Shown here piece after piece: positions 27,323-38,789 of a stretch of 64,000 nucleotides of DNA (position 1 is the first letter of the stretch; each line of letters begins with the position of its first letter). Position numbers and translations under genes: made by a program. The notes under the pieces are model-generated. The model was not told where the DNA came from and ran no database searches. It was given only the letters and a program-made list of their open reading frames with translations. Source of the DNA: Neurospora crassa OR74A (Eukaryota > Ascomycota > Sordariomycetes > Sordariales > Sordariaceae); contig NC_026501.1 in assembly GCF_000182925.2 (NCBI RefSeq), forward strand, positions 1,426,001-1,490,000, written 5' to 3'.

Positions 27323-29375
27323 ATTACCTTTTAGCTTAACGAAGTGTATGATGCTCGCCTTCCATCTACCAATGGGCGCGATACTTGGGAATAGGAACAG
27401 GAACTTTAATTGAAGGCAGGATCTTGTCTTGTATCGGCACGACGTCTTCATATACCTCGTTCATTGGGACCGGATACTCAAAAGTTGGGGGGGCCATGTG
27501 TATTTGATCTGCATTCTACGGCATCAGTCGCAGCCCCGGGCAGGGAATGGTTGTTTCCGAGAACGAATGACATACCGGATGGATTTCTTTTCCTTGCCTT
27601 TTAGCGCCATTGATCTCTTTATTTATGACCCAAAATCTCTTCGGCGCAACTGCATGTAGACTGGGGAAGGTGCAAAAACAATACAAACGATGAACAAAAC
27701 TTATTCTGTCCCTCTTTGATGCAAAATGTGACTTTGTCTTGTTTGTGATTCTGAACTTGTGTTGTCGGATGTGTCGTCCATTCTACAAGGCCTGATAACA
27801 TCATGTTTAGCCATGTTGATGTAAGCGCTCATGCCTTTATGATTCATTCGTAGGCATCGCTGTATTGTATAGAGACATGTTGATACAATGACCAATGCAT
27901 GATACCTTGAATTAAATGCGTTGCCTAGCAAGTCATATGGGTCTTTTTACTTGGGTTATGGCAAAGGCAATGTTGCCAATGCCTGTACAGTATCCTTTTA
28001 TGGCTTTGATTCATTAACATATGCCCATCTACATTAGGCCGATGCCTCCATTAGCAGACATTAGGAATAGACCAGTTCTTGAAAAGGGCTGTTACCAATC
28101 TTGATGTGTATCTTGAAATTGTGTTGTGGTGTTGTTATCGACGGACTTTACATGTGGTCTTGGCTTTCGGATCCCAACCCGGACGGTTGCCAAGATGGCT
28201 GACATCTTGGACTTCACACAACTGAACCCATCTCTATGTTTGAGAGAAATTATTGTAATGCTCAAGGTAGTCTAAGGATACCTTGGGAGATTCGCAACAA
28301 GTATATTTCTGAAGAAGCATTACCTTGCCGCTTGAAGAGGGAGCAATATCCTAGGATTTGAAGGCATGGAAAAGATCACAGTACCTGAATCACAAGCTCA
28401 CCAGGTCTTAACCGTTCATCAATAATTTCTCTTGTGTCTTTATGAAGCCATCCGATACTGTAAATTCGAGGATGTAGTTGTGGTAGACCCGGACGATGCT
28501 TGGAACAGCAAAACGGAAGTGAACATCTTTCTCAAGAGTCAAAGGAGCGACATGATTGGACAGATGCAAGGGGCCGCCACACCCGGACGGTGCCGCAGTG
28601 CATCGTCAGGTCAGTCGAGAAAAAGGTCGTTCGGTCAGCAATTTGACATCTGCTGATTTTCTCAATCTCCATCTGGACACCTTTCCAGAACATGACCTTT
28701 GGGAGATCTAATTCGTACCAATTGATCGCTCTTTCGTCCGGAGTGAAACAAACAGAATGCTTCGCCTCCTTTGTATGGAGGCCCAGGTTCGGGATGATTA
28801 TTAAGACGAAGTCCGGTACGGGAAATCAGACATAACAGCCGGTAGTGGACAGATCATTCGAAAACACATCTCCGCCTAGAACTATATGTCCCCTAGTCTC
28901 CCACATGTCCATTTCTTTCAGTGTGTCTGTCTCTTTGTTGTTTCCCTACCTTATTCAGCCCGTTATTGACTGCGCTTGCCTCACCCGGACCCCTGTCAGT
29001 GCGCTGTCCGTGTGTGCTTTATCGAATCTTCGATAAGAATTCCTTCCCTTCGGCAGCCTGTCACAGAAGACAGATAACCCCTGCAGAGAGCGACGTCACA
29101 GTCTAGACACGTTGAACTGGCCCCTAAAAGTGTACCTCGAGCATCTCGGGAAGCACCACGGATTACCAGGTAGAGGTACCTTTTCATCTCTACACGGGCA
29201 TTGCTATACGTCGAAAACATCGGATTATCTGAGAACAGCTACGGTCTGGCCACCGTTGCCCCGAAACCCTTGGAAGACCCAAGGTCAACGTATAATTAGC
29301 TAGACTGGCCTCTTTCAAGCTGCCGCTTGCGCCTGGAGGAGACAAGTTCCGGACAAGCAACAACAGCCGCTCACC
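27323..29375. other. 2 kb intergenic region between ssb and ero1
   Basis: Holds the 3' UTR of ssb and the upstream region of ero1. Open frames of 60-75 codons are present, but none has conserved residues or splice support. No repeats of note. Confidence 0.5.
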
Positions 29376-31552
29376 ATGAAGCCCGCATCGCGGCTTTTCT
29401 ACTTGTCGCTCTTTGCGCTCTGGAGTCCCGAAGCGCAGTGTAAGAGCGATGAATCATGCGCTGTAAGTCCAAGGTACCGTGCACTAGTAGGGAGCTGTCC
29501 GAAGCTAACAGGCAATTCTCCTCCTAGATATCACCAAAAGCCATTGTCAGTGATGCATGCGCCTCCTATTCCACCCTCGAACAGCTCAACCGCGACATCA
29601 AGCCCGCCCTCGAGGACCTAACACGGACGACCGATTTCTTCTCACATTACCGCCTGAACCTCTTCAACAAGGAATGTCCCTTCTGGAACGACGAGAACGG
29701 CATGTGCGGGAACATCGCCTGCGCCGTGGAGACCCTCGACAACGAAGAAGACATACCCGAAGTATGGCGTGCCAAAGAGCTTGGCAAGCTCGAAGGACCC
29801 CGGGCTAAGCATCCGGGAAAGTCCGTCCAGAAAGAAGAACCAAAGCGTCCGCTCCAGGGCAAGCTAGGCGAGGACGTAGGCGAGTCCTGCGTGGTGGAAT
29901 ACGACGACGAATGCGACGACCGCGACTACTGCGTACCGGACGACGAAGGCGCATCCTCCAAGGGCGATTACGTTTCTCTCCTGCGTAATCCTGAGCGCTT
30001 CACTGGGTATGCCGGCGACGGCGCCAAGCAGGTCTGGGACGCCATCTACCGCGAGAACTGCTTCCAGAAATCCTCCTTCCCCAAGTCCGCATCGTTGGGC
30101 GACACCTACTCAGTCCCCAAGAATCCCGCAGCCCAGGATTTCCGCGCTGTCATGCAAGCTGCCGGTCGGCAGCATATGCTCGAGCAGCAGCGCGAGCAGA
30201 ACCCGCTGGTCCCCTTCGTCACCAAGACCGGTCTCGAGAGCGAAGACGAGTGTCTCGAGAAGCGCGTCTTCTACAAGATCGTCAGCGGCATGCACGCGTC
30301 CATCTCGACGCACCTCTGCTGGGACTTTTTGAATCAGACCACCGGCCAGTGGCAGCCCAACTTGTCCTGCTACATCAACCGCCTGCACAAGTTCCCCGAA
30401 CGCATCAGCAATCTGTACTTTAACTACGCCCTGCTCACCCGCGCCGTCGCCAAACTCGGGCCTTACCTCTCCTCCCACGAGGAGTACACCTTTTGCACGG
30501 GCGACCCGGCCCAAGACGCCGACACACGCGCCAAGGTCCTCGCTGTCACCTCTAAGGCCGCTAACACCGTGCCTGGACCTGTGTTCGACGAGTCGATCAT
30601 GTTCAAGAACGGCGAGGGCCCTTCGCTGAAGGAAGACTTCCGCAACCGCTTCCGCAACATCTCAAGACTGATGGACTGCGTCGGCTGCGACAAGTGTCGA
30701 TTGTGGGGCAAGTTACAGACGGCCGGATACGGAACTGCGCTCAAGGTTCTCTTCGAGTTCGCTAACAACGACACTTCCGCGACATCTTCTGAGACTGACG
30801 AGATCCCGTTCAAGCTTAAGCGCACCGAGCTGGTGGCACTGTTCAACACTTATGCGCGGTTGAGCAGCAGTTTGGACGCTATTCAGAAATTTAGGGCGAT
30901 GGTTGAGGAGAGCGAGGAGGGACAACAACCTCAATCCCACGAACAGATCGAAGGATCCGAAAATTCGGGAGCCCATCACATCCCTGACCGAGCCAAGAAG
31001 CCGAGACACGTTATCGTTCCGACGCCCGATGCCGCTGATCACGCTGAAGCGTCCGACACAAATACAGCCACAACCGCTGTAGACGAGGCCAAAGCGGCGG
31101 GGGTTACTCCTGCTCCGAAGGTTGAGCATCAGCAACAGGTTGAGGTTGACAACAACGATGATGATGATGATGATGATGAATTCCACGAGTTCCAGCGACA
31201 ACCGCAACAGCCCGATACCGACCCCAACTTTGTCTACAAGAAGAGAACCCTCAAGGATGACTTCGAAAACGAGTTCAGGGCGGTATTCGCGGCATTCAAG
31301 CTGGTGATCAGGAGCTATCTCAATTTGCCTGCATTGATGTGAGTTTTCTTATCCCTCTGTTTCCACATTCCATTCCTCCTCTGGCCTTTTGTCACTCGTT
31401 GGTGCTGTTCACTTTGTTAACGAATTGGTCAATCACGAAATAGCTACGAAATTACCATCACCGAACTTAAACGCTTCTGGCAGTTTTACGTCGGTTTGCC
31501 CGTCATGCCGCGGACTTGGGAGTTCAGGAGACCTAGTCTTGATGAGCTTTGA
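29376..31552 (+). CDS. ero1: Endoplasmic reticulum oxidoreductin Ero1
   Basis: FAD-dependent thiol oxidase of the ER lumen that reoxidises protein disulfide isomerase using oxygen. Three exons: 29376-29462, 29528-31338, 31444-31552; 668 aa. A signal peptide is seen at about 1-22 (FYLSLFALWSPEAQC). The shuttle cysteines are C89 and C94 (MCGNIACAVE). The active CxxCxxC is C413-C416-C419 (MDCVGCDKCRLWGKL), with the FAD-contacting HASISTHLCWDF upstream. A fungal acidic, low-complexity insert occupies about 505-600, with an Asp run (NNDDDDDDDEF). The last intron (GTGAGT donor, 105 bp) begins just before an in-frame TGA. Splicing it adds a conserved tail, YEITITELKRFWQFYVGLP, ending in PSLDEL. The final LDEL resembles an ER-retrieval signal, although Leu at position -4 is not canonical. 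Convergent with usb1. Confidence 0.94.
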
Positions 31553-31910
31553 TGCAAGCTTAAGTTTTCTTTCAGCTTTGATATCGACCAGAGTAATAGA
31601 CTATTCTATGAGGTAGAGAGACGGAGCCTTTTTCTTCATTCTTGTTTATTTTATAATAAAAGCCAGGCTTTTTTTTGTTAGTCGTTGGAATCACACTATC
31701 ATGACAAATGTTGATGGGATCAAAAAATGATGCTTTTCATGTTATACCACTCGCTTGGCGTTTCTCCTTGGCCCTCGGTCTCATGGTCAATACATACACA
31801 CACAGCGTAAACACCAATCAATCACTTTTCGTGTGTACCTGTATGACTCTTTCAAGTACTCTACTACGCGCACGTTGGTGGGCATCTTCTTCTTCTCTGG
31901 TTTTTTTTTT

Positions 31911-31974
31911 CTTTCTTTTTCTTTCTTTTTCTTTCTTTTTCTTTCTTTTTCTTTCTTTTTCTTTCTTTTTCTTT
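31911..31974. repeat. Tandem repeat of CTTTCTTTTT, about 6.4 copies
   Basis: Six exact copies of a 10-base all-pyrimidine unit and part of a seventh follow a T10 run. The tract is homopurine on the other strand with mirror-like symmetry, the kind of sequence that can form triplex DNA. It lies in the 3' flank of ero1. Confidence 0.9.
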
Positions 31975-32219
31975 TCACGTTGCATGTTCCGCCCCCTTCC
32001 CCAGGTTTCTCCGTCCGATTAGATACTAGGTGACATACAGGTAGCTCCCAGTTTGAATTATCCGTGTCTATGGAACACTTGCATGTGATTTCGAACTTGT
32101 TACATGCATCAACCACTCATCCTGTTTTTGGTCCGCCGAATATGATGTCCTTGTTTCGAAGCTTGGAGAAAGGGTCTTCTGGACAAAGTGTCTGATGCAG
32201 GCTGGCTGTAGAGACTCTT

Positions 32220-32325
32220 TGGGGGGGGAAAAAAAAGAAAAAAAGGAAAAACAAAGGAGGAGAGAGAGAGAGAGATAGCAACAAAAGGGGGAAAAAAAGA
32301 GCGAAGAAAAGAAAGAAGAATATGC
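32220..32325. repeat. Purine-rich low-complexity block
   Basis: About 100 bases almost wholly of A and G on the plus strand, including a G8 run, several A6-A8 runs and (GA)6. It is opposite in strand bias to the pyrimidine repeat 250 bases upstream, so the two could in principle pair in single-stranded form. Confidence 0.7.
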
Positions 32326-33391
32326 TTTCCCCTCCTTGAGCACTGGACAGGGCATAACACGGCGCGCTACAAGCCAACATACCGTAGAGTATTGCGAGAC
32401 TGGCCCAACACTATCTTTTTTTTTTTTTTTTTAAGGGCGCCGGGCAGATAGCAGAAAAGATGGCCAGAATTATGCCTGCGCTCCCCTGTGAGCACGCATA
32501 TGCCGGTAGGAAAATAATACTTTTCCAGTTAGTGAAAACTCGAGGACATATGCCTACCACTTGTCAATTTACACACACATGCTAATGCACAGCGGCCAGC
32601 CTAAATCTGCCAGCTACCTACATATACTTGTACATATACCATATACCATATGTCCGACGCCCCAAAGAGGGATACCGCACAAAGACTCGGGCGAATGATC
32701 TTTACTTAGGTTTCCTGGATATCAGGCACAATCTGCAAGTATAGGTACTGCCGAGAATTTGTGCATTTTATGCCCACCAAAATAAGTGAGGGAGGCGTGT
32801 TGCTACCGTGGAAGACTGTGAATTTGAATTTTCTAATGTCCTACTCACCTTTTTCCTACTATCTTCCCCAAGGAGTTGTTGGAAGGTGGTGATATCCAAA
32901 ATCACCGTCTTGCACACGACTTTTGATGATGACGGTTTCTTGCAACGATCCATTTCCAGATATGTTGGAAAATGACCTAGAGACTCTCACCTGATGGAAA
33001 GCCTGAAGTATGGTACTTAGTACACAAACGGCATCTCCATGTCGTTTTTTTTCTTAGACGAAATGTTTTGGATATCTGTAACTGCTCTCTCCCTTGCGCG
33101 ACAAACGTCTGAATCCAGGTGCATATCGAGAAATTGTCGGGACGAGAAGACTCGATCGCATCCGGGGCACGAAAACCGTTCTGCATCGTTGTCGAGGCCC
33201 TTTGATATCTCCAGGTGGGACTCGAGGCAATGCAGGCAATCTCTCCCCTCCGTATCGAAATACTCTTCGGGGTTGCACCCATGCTCGGAAGGGCTTGAGT
33301 TGCTTTCTTCCCCTTGGCCCTAACAGACTGAGGGCGTTCCTAGGCCAGATGAGTATGGCTTGACGCGTGAGAACTGGCAAGGCCAGCGTTC

Positions 33392-34486
33392 CTATGTAGT
33401 CTTGACTGGTAAGGCGAGACCCTTATCAGGTAGCTCGAACCTGGTAACGTGGTTTCCAATCTTGACCTTGACCGTTTCAACGCGAAAACTTGAGCCAGTA
33501 CAAAGTTTGTCCCTGATCGACATGTTTTCACTATACATGGTTTTGCAGTCGTCAAAGATTGAATCCGTCAGCTGCTTCAACGATTCACTTGGACGAGCGT
33601 GAGTCCAGGCTATCGTGACGTGAAAGCGGTAGCCCATGTCTTGCGAATCATAGAGTGGCGGTTGACCGTACTCTTTCGCGGTCTTGTTGCATCGTTGAAG
33701 TAGGGTGGTCAGTCGTGGGTTGGGGCTCGAATCTGCAGTGGTCATGCCAGTGTTCTGAACCTCACGCACCCGCAGGACTAAGAACGATCGGGTGCTTTCC
33801 TCGGATCGATACCAATTGACTCCTCCGGAAAAGTCCACCACGAAAGGGCTTACACCACTTGACCTCAACGCTCTGGTTACATCGTCAAGAAAAGCGTCTT
33901 TATTCTTTGAGGTCAGTGTAAGTGGGGCCGACAGGCTGATGTGCAATGGCTTGTCCACAGGTAACTCTGGATCTCGCAAGGCCGTGCTGATTTTGACTCC
34001 CTCGAGGTCGGGGTAACGTTGAGCAGCAGCAGCTACCCTGGTCTGAAGCTTGTCAACAAGCGACGAGAGGAGCTCACGATCCCCTGAGCTGGGATCCCAA
34101 TCGATATATACGTGGCTCGGCCAGTTGCCGGGAATATGAGGGACCTGGCGCTGACGTCCTTGGTGCAGGGAAGGATCGTCAGAGACAGCAGTTCGAGTGT
34201 TAGAGGCGTATAAATCATTGAAGCGATCTGAGATGGGTGGGAGAGATGATGTTGACTTGGGTGCCGGTTTTGGCGGTATGGTGTGGGTGCCAGAGCTTCG
34301 GCCAAGTGGGGCAATCGGAGTGGAAGCCGGAGCCGAGGGTGGGGCCCGAGTGCCGATGTCACCGTTCCGGCGCTTCTTGAGCTGGGGAGGAATATTTGTT
34401 GAACTTGATTTTGGTCCGTCCGATGAGCTTCCACACTCGGACTCGGATCCGGACCCGGAATCATAATCTACCAGAGGCCGTTTCAT
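33392..34486 (-). CDS. usb1: U6 snRNA phosphodiesterase Usb1 (Mpn1)
   Basis: 3'-to-5' exoribonuclease of the 2H phosphoesterase superfamily that trims the U6 snRNA oligo(U) tail and leaves a protected end, stabilising U6 for splicing. Single exon, 364 aa. The two catalytic HxS/T motifs are visible: H182-I-S184 in KPLHISLS and H289-V-T291 in YRFHVTIAW. A disordered Ser/Pro-rich N terminus of about 110 residues begins MKRPLVDYDSGSGSESE, as in fungal orthologues. WPSHVYIDWDPS opens the fold. The frame continues upstream to 34678, but the residues there are unlike the family and the ATG at 34486 begins the known MKRPLVDYDS-type start. Convergent with ero1. Confidence 0.92.
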   Translation of the reverse strand: MKRPLVDYDSGSGSESECGSSSDGPKSSSTNIPPQLKKRRNGDIGTRAPPSAPASTPIAPLGRSSGTHTIPPKPAPKSTSSLPPISDRFNDLYASNTRTAVSDDPSLHQGRQRQVPHIPGNWPSHVYIDWDPSSGDRELLSSLVDKLQTRVAAAAQRYPDLEGVKISTALRDPELPVDKPLHISLSAPLTLTSKNKDAFLDDVTRALRSSGVSPFVVDFSGGVNWYRSEESTRSFLVLRVREVQNTGMTTADSSPNPRLTTLLQRCNKTAKEYGQPPLYDSQDMGYRFHVTIAWTHARPSESLKQLTDSIFDDCKTMYSENMSIRDKLCTGSSFRVETVKVKIGNHVTRFELPDKGLALPVKTT

Positions 34487-36847
34487 GACTGGCCTGTAAC
34501 GGGCGGCTTGGTGACGGAGGTTGCTGAGAAGATAGCTGGCTGACCGGCTGAGTAGAGGGGAGCTGATGTCTGGCTCTAAATGTGTGGCCGAGTGGGTGGT
34601 GTACCATACAAAAAAGAAACGCCCTAAAGAAAGAACGGTCAAGCCAACCTCCGGGCGAATGGCCGAAAAGAGAGTCAAGATGTTCCGGTAACAAAAGAAT
34701 GAAACTCGGTTTGAAGTTGCTGAGCTTGGGAATGGTTTCGCCAGATCGTCGAGGTTTGCTCGAAAGATTTTTGAGGTTGAGTTGCCGCGGTGCCTGGCTC
34801 ACTGGGTTCTTTCATTTCTGTGTCGCGACGGGAATTTTGAAGCGTGAAGTAGACTCGACGGCAAGATTGAGCGAGCCCTTGGCAAGACATGGCGGTAACC
34901 GCGGCTTCCACCTGCACTCCCGCACTTTCTTCCCTCTCTCCGATCTGGCCTTCTATCCGCACATCGATTAGATTCAAGTTGCTGTCTCTTTGATGCAGAC
35001 GATGACTTCTTTCTAAACTTGCTGTGTAGATTCAAGTCATATTTCTAATCCAGCCATTGTATGTACCCTAGGTACCTACCTACTGTAGGCCCCAAATGAC
35101 CTGCAGTGCCTTCCACTACTTTCCATGTGTGGGCAGAATCTTTCAGTTTGTCAATATCATCACCCGCACCCCGCAACCACGACCGACCAGCCTAACAACC
35201 CCAAACATGCCGTCGCTGGCCCGGCCTGGACCTTTGGTCTAGATTGCATCCCTCTCCAGGTTGGCTCAATGCCCTGCGACTAATGCTCGGCTGGCGGTCA
35301 TGCTGCCCAACTGAAATGAAGCCGCCGATCTGCTGGACACATCTGTTTTCGAGGAGGCTAGTAGGAGGGGAAAGAGGATGGCAATTATAGGAAATATTGC
35401 ACCGCTTCGATACCTTTCAATCTGTCCTCGGTAAACGTCCATCTCCTTGTATTTTGGTTCGTTCCGTTTGCTCTTTCAATCTAGGTCCAACAAGTACTAA
35501 CAGCTTCCGTCATGATGTCCGCTGTGCTACCTCAACCCGGCCTCAACTTTAACTTCAACCTATCTACTATTTTAGCTACTGTCGATCCCCTGCATCAAGG
35601 GCCCTAGACATAATGTCTGAACCAGCTGTACTCACAGCCCTCCGGAAGCCATGGCGGCCGCACAATTGTCCACTCCGAGACACCCGAGACTGGAACTAAA
35701 AAGCGGGAGGGATGACGGAACGTACAACGACAACGACGACCAGGTGTACGACAAGCACTGCGTAAGCTTTTATCGTCCTTTGCCCTTTACAACCCATGTC
35801 GCCCCACAGATCGCCGTGCCCAACCGTCACACTTTGGGGCCCTCGACAAGAAGTCAAAGTCGTCAGCTCTAAAAAAAAAAAACTCTAGCATGGCAGCATG
35901 GAAGAATCACCGCCACCAGATCAAAGATGACGGGATGGCTCCCGGTTTCGGCTTTGGCGGGATTTGCATCGATGTTGACTTGTCCTCCAGTTGTGGTGAT
36001 GATCGCAAGCGCTATCAGTTCCCCCCGTTTTGTTAACAGTTGCGCCTGGTGATGCCGTATTCACTTAACATCCCTGTTAGTGACGACAGCCATTCATAAA
36101 GTCCCGGGTGTTGCGTCACTCCCACCACGTTCCTGCTGATCCCCTGCCAAGGCGCAGCCACTTGAAGACCTCTCCCAACTGCAATGATGCTTAGGTTCGT
36201 CCGGCTTGGTCGACACAGGACCCTGTGTGTAAGTAAGCGTCGGGACACATATAAACTGCATGGTCATGCCTCTCTATTATTTGCTCCGTTCTCTTTTTCT
36301 CCCGGACATATGTGTATATATTATTAAAAAGGACACCTACTTATTTACACACCTACGCCTCGCATCTTGCCCGCATCCCTCTACTCCACGGCTTGCACTT
36401 ATACGCCCGATTAGGCAAGCAAGTATATTTTAAGACCACTCTACCAACCCGAGCCCAGCGAATAATTCACAACTTGCATACAAGGCCTGCTCGTCATACA
36501 CAGTTCCGCCGTGTGCCAGTCCTACTTGTCCAATTTTTGGTACCCACCGTCACAGGTGCTCACTTGCGTCTACGTCACGCCAGGCATTCCGAAGAAATAT
36601 TTCTACTCCGTCAATTTTCGAGTTGGGGAAATAGTATTAATCGAAGAGCAAACCCACCTTCTTCGCAACTTATCCACAACACTTTCCGGTAACCAAGTTG
36701 GAAAAGAAGAAAACCTTATATACCTACGCCTAGCCCTTTCCACAACCCGCTGGAACCAGGACACTTTCTCAGCATCACCCTCACCGATTTGTGGGAACCC
36801 TCACCCGGAAACCTGAAGCACTCGCTCAACGAGAATACCAAGACACA
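34487..36847. other. Intergenic region upstream of usb1 and the Pal1-family gene
   Basis: 2.36 kb holding the upstream regions of two divergent genes. A CCCTAGGTACCTACCTACTG stretch lies at about 35067-35086, and a CCTTATATACC TATA-like box at 36715-36725 serves the gene starting at 36848. A short candidate frame at 35651-35872 is listed separately. Nothing else is supported. Confidence 0.5.
35651..35872 (+). CDS. Candidate short peptide gene, weak
   Basis: A frame opening MAAAQLSTPRHPRLELKSGRDDG has an ATG in a good context (GAAGCCATGGCG). At 35763 a GTAAGC donor follows TGC, and a CCCCACAG acceptor lies about 45 bases on. The frame stays open whether or not the intron is removed, giving about 57 or 73 aa. 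No family is recognised. It could be an upstream frame, a noncoding transcript or chance. Confidence 0.18.
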   Translation: MAAAQLSTPRHPRLELKSGRDDGTYNDNDDQVYDKHCVSFYRPLPFTTHVAPQIAVPNRHTLGPSTRSQSRQL

Positions 36848-37823
36848 ATGGCTCATCAAACCGGTCGACCTCGTGCCAGCTCCCTGAAGGAGCGTTACCC
36901 CGGGGACATGTCCCACCGGCCACTCGCCATGCTCGAGCGAGACTACCGGGCTGCCGATCGAACACCCAACCTACGCAACCCCCGCCGTCAGCAACCTATC
37001 GATATCATCGACACTTTAGACATCACTGGCCCCGGACGCGGCTTCATGTACCACCATGACGGCCCATACGATGCCACCCTGGCGTCCCGTAACCGCAACA
37101 AGAAGTATTCGCCCGTTGAAGCAGTCAAGGACTCCAATATGGCGGCTCTCAGGGCTACTCCCCGTGAGTATGTCCAGGATTCGCTGATCAAGCATGTTCC
37201 CTTGCAAGGAACCGCCGTCATCCCTCCCGGGATGCGCGATCTTGCCGGACGCACCATGGACTACCAAGAAGGCACGGATATGATGCGTGAGGGAGCCACC
37301 AACGGAAACGCCTCCGCCTACAAGAGATGGGCGGGTTATGTATGTTTCTTTTTCCCCCTCCCCAAAGATCCCTCCATGGACTAACAGAAAACCAATTTAG
37401 CAATACCACCCGGATGACCTCAAAGGCAAGGGCGAGCCCTCCTACACCATCGAGAAGCAGCTCAAAGACCACAAGGCCACCCCCTCCCGTGGCCTTGCCC
37501 GTAGCTATAGCTACGGCAACTACAACTACGCCTCCAAGGAAGGCGGCGAGAGCATGCTTGAGATGCAACCGCGTTCTACCCACTACTTGGACGTTCCTGG
37601 CTCTAGCTCGGGTCTGATGGGCTACCAGCAGAAAGAGGGCAACGCCAAAGTTCGTCAAAGAAGCGTGAGCAATGCTACGCCTACGACTACGGGATACGGA
37701 GGAGGAGGAGGTTACTCGAACGACTACGAAGGAGAGTCTGGGGGTTTGCGCAGAAGTAATACCACGGGCAAAACCATTGCGCAGTCGCTGAAGAGGAGGT
37801 TGGGCAGTCTCAAGCGGAAGTAA
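36848..37823 (+). CDS. Pal1-family cell-morphology protein
   Basis: Fungal-specific family associated with cortical actin patches, endocytosis and polarised growth (founder: fission yeast Pal1). Two exons, 36848-37339 and 37401-37823, around a 61 bp intron (GTATGT donor, TTTAG acceptor); 304 aa. The diagnostic block is PIDIIDTLDITGPGRGF followed by YHHDGPYDA at 68-76 and ASRNRNKKYSPVEAV. IPPGMRDLAGRTMDYQEG closes the conserved region. The C-terminal half is disordered, with Ser/Tyr/Gly-rich stretches and a basic end (KRRLGSLKRK) that could touch membranes. An in-frame ATG 57 bases upstream exists, but the one at 36848 has a better context (GACACAATGGC). A T22 run lies in the 3' flank. Confidence 0.85.
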
Positions 37824-38789
37824 GTGTAAAGAGAAGGAGGTTGGTTGTAAGGAAGATCGATTGGATATGAGAGAGGCACTTGCACCTTTTTTTTTTTTTT
37901 TTTTTTTTGGATATGGGAAAAGACGGAAGGATATGGACTCGAGTGATGAGATGAGAAGCTGCGGCATATGGCTTGTTGACCGCCTTATACTTTCATCTTT
38001 TTCTTTTTCCTTCTTTTTGCTTCTTTTTGGCTTGTTTCTCTTTCTCGTTTTTTTCAATTTTTTGTTTTCTTTTTGGACGGACGAGGAAGCGATTTTTTAT
38101 TGGGAATCCTGAATTGGCTGGACAGGATGGATGGTGGAAACAAAGAAAGAGCGAAAGAGTGAGACGGGATAGACATGTTAGATTCATGGCTCGTATATGA
38201 TAATGACTTATGACTTGGACAGAGACTGGATGATTTTGATTTTGATGGGCAAGACAGATACGCGGTTGATCAGCGGTGAAGAATTTCTGTTATGTAGTGT
38301 GTGTATCAGCGTGTTGAGTGAGGTTGTGTTACTGTCAGGAGTAGTAGATATGCTCAGTTTGTGTTTACGGTTCGCACTTCAGTGACATTTAGCTAGGTAG
38401 GTAGTTTCTCGACACTCGAATGAACTCAACAGAAGCGGAGCAGACCTTTCTGTCTATTCAAACAAACAAACAACACTGTGTCCCATCGTTTTTGACATAA
38501 TCACAGCTCCTTATTATTTCCTTGAAAAAAAGAGTACGGTAGGTACCATCATTATGTATAGGTAATATTATCCGATCTCCCCGTCCATGTATTTTGTTGA
38601 TGATTGTACCGAGCATTTTGTTACAATCATACTACTCTTATACGCACAGAGAAAGTTCCGAACCACCCCTGAATAAAAAAAAAAAAGATGCATGCTTGCT
38701 TAATACCTGACTTGCTCCTGATCTAATGCTCGCTTCGTACGTAGTTTTCCGGCCCGGTCTGGTCTCGTCTGGTTCGATCTGATTCAAGA
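37824..38789. other. Convergent intergenic region, T-rich
   Basis: About 970 bases between the stops of the Pal1-family gene and pex2. It contains T22 at 37887-37908, a T/C-rich block at 37990-38100, and CTAGGTAGGTAG at 38393-38404. Antisense Lys-rich and sense Phe-rich frames are products of these tracts. Confidence 0.55.
37887..37908. repeat. 22-base T homopolymer
   Basis: Uninterrupted T22 in the 3' flank of the Pal1-family gene, about 65 bases after its stop. It could encode a U-rich element in the 3' UTR. Confidence 0.85.

Larger units (their letters stand above)
31553..33391. other. Convergent intergenic region rich in simple sequence
   Basis: 1.84 kb between the ends of ero1 and usb1. 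It holds a 10-base pyrimidine tandem repeat (31911-31974), a purine-rich block with G8, A-runs and (GA)n at 32220-32325, and a run of about 17-18 T near 32417. No coding region is supported; antisense frames here are Lys/Phe-rich artefacts of these tracts. Confidence 0.6.

Noticed and set aside
29702-31342. Ero1 ending at the in-frame TGA at 31340
   Set aside because: A GTGAGT donor overlaps that stop, and splicing restores a conserved Ero1 tail to 31552.
37218-38057. 279-codon minus-strand frame across the Pal1-family gene and its 3' flank
   Set aside because: The Lys-rich start comes from the T-rich flank, and the rest is antisense to Pal1-family coding sequence.
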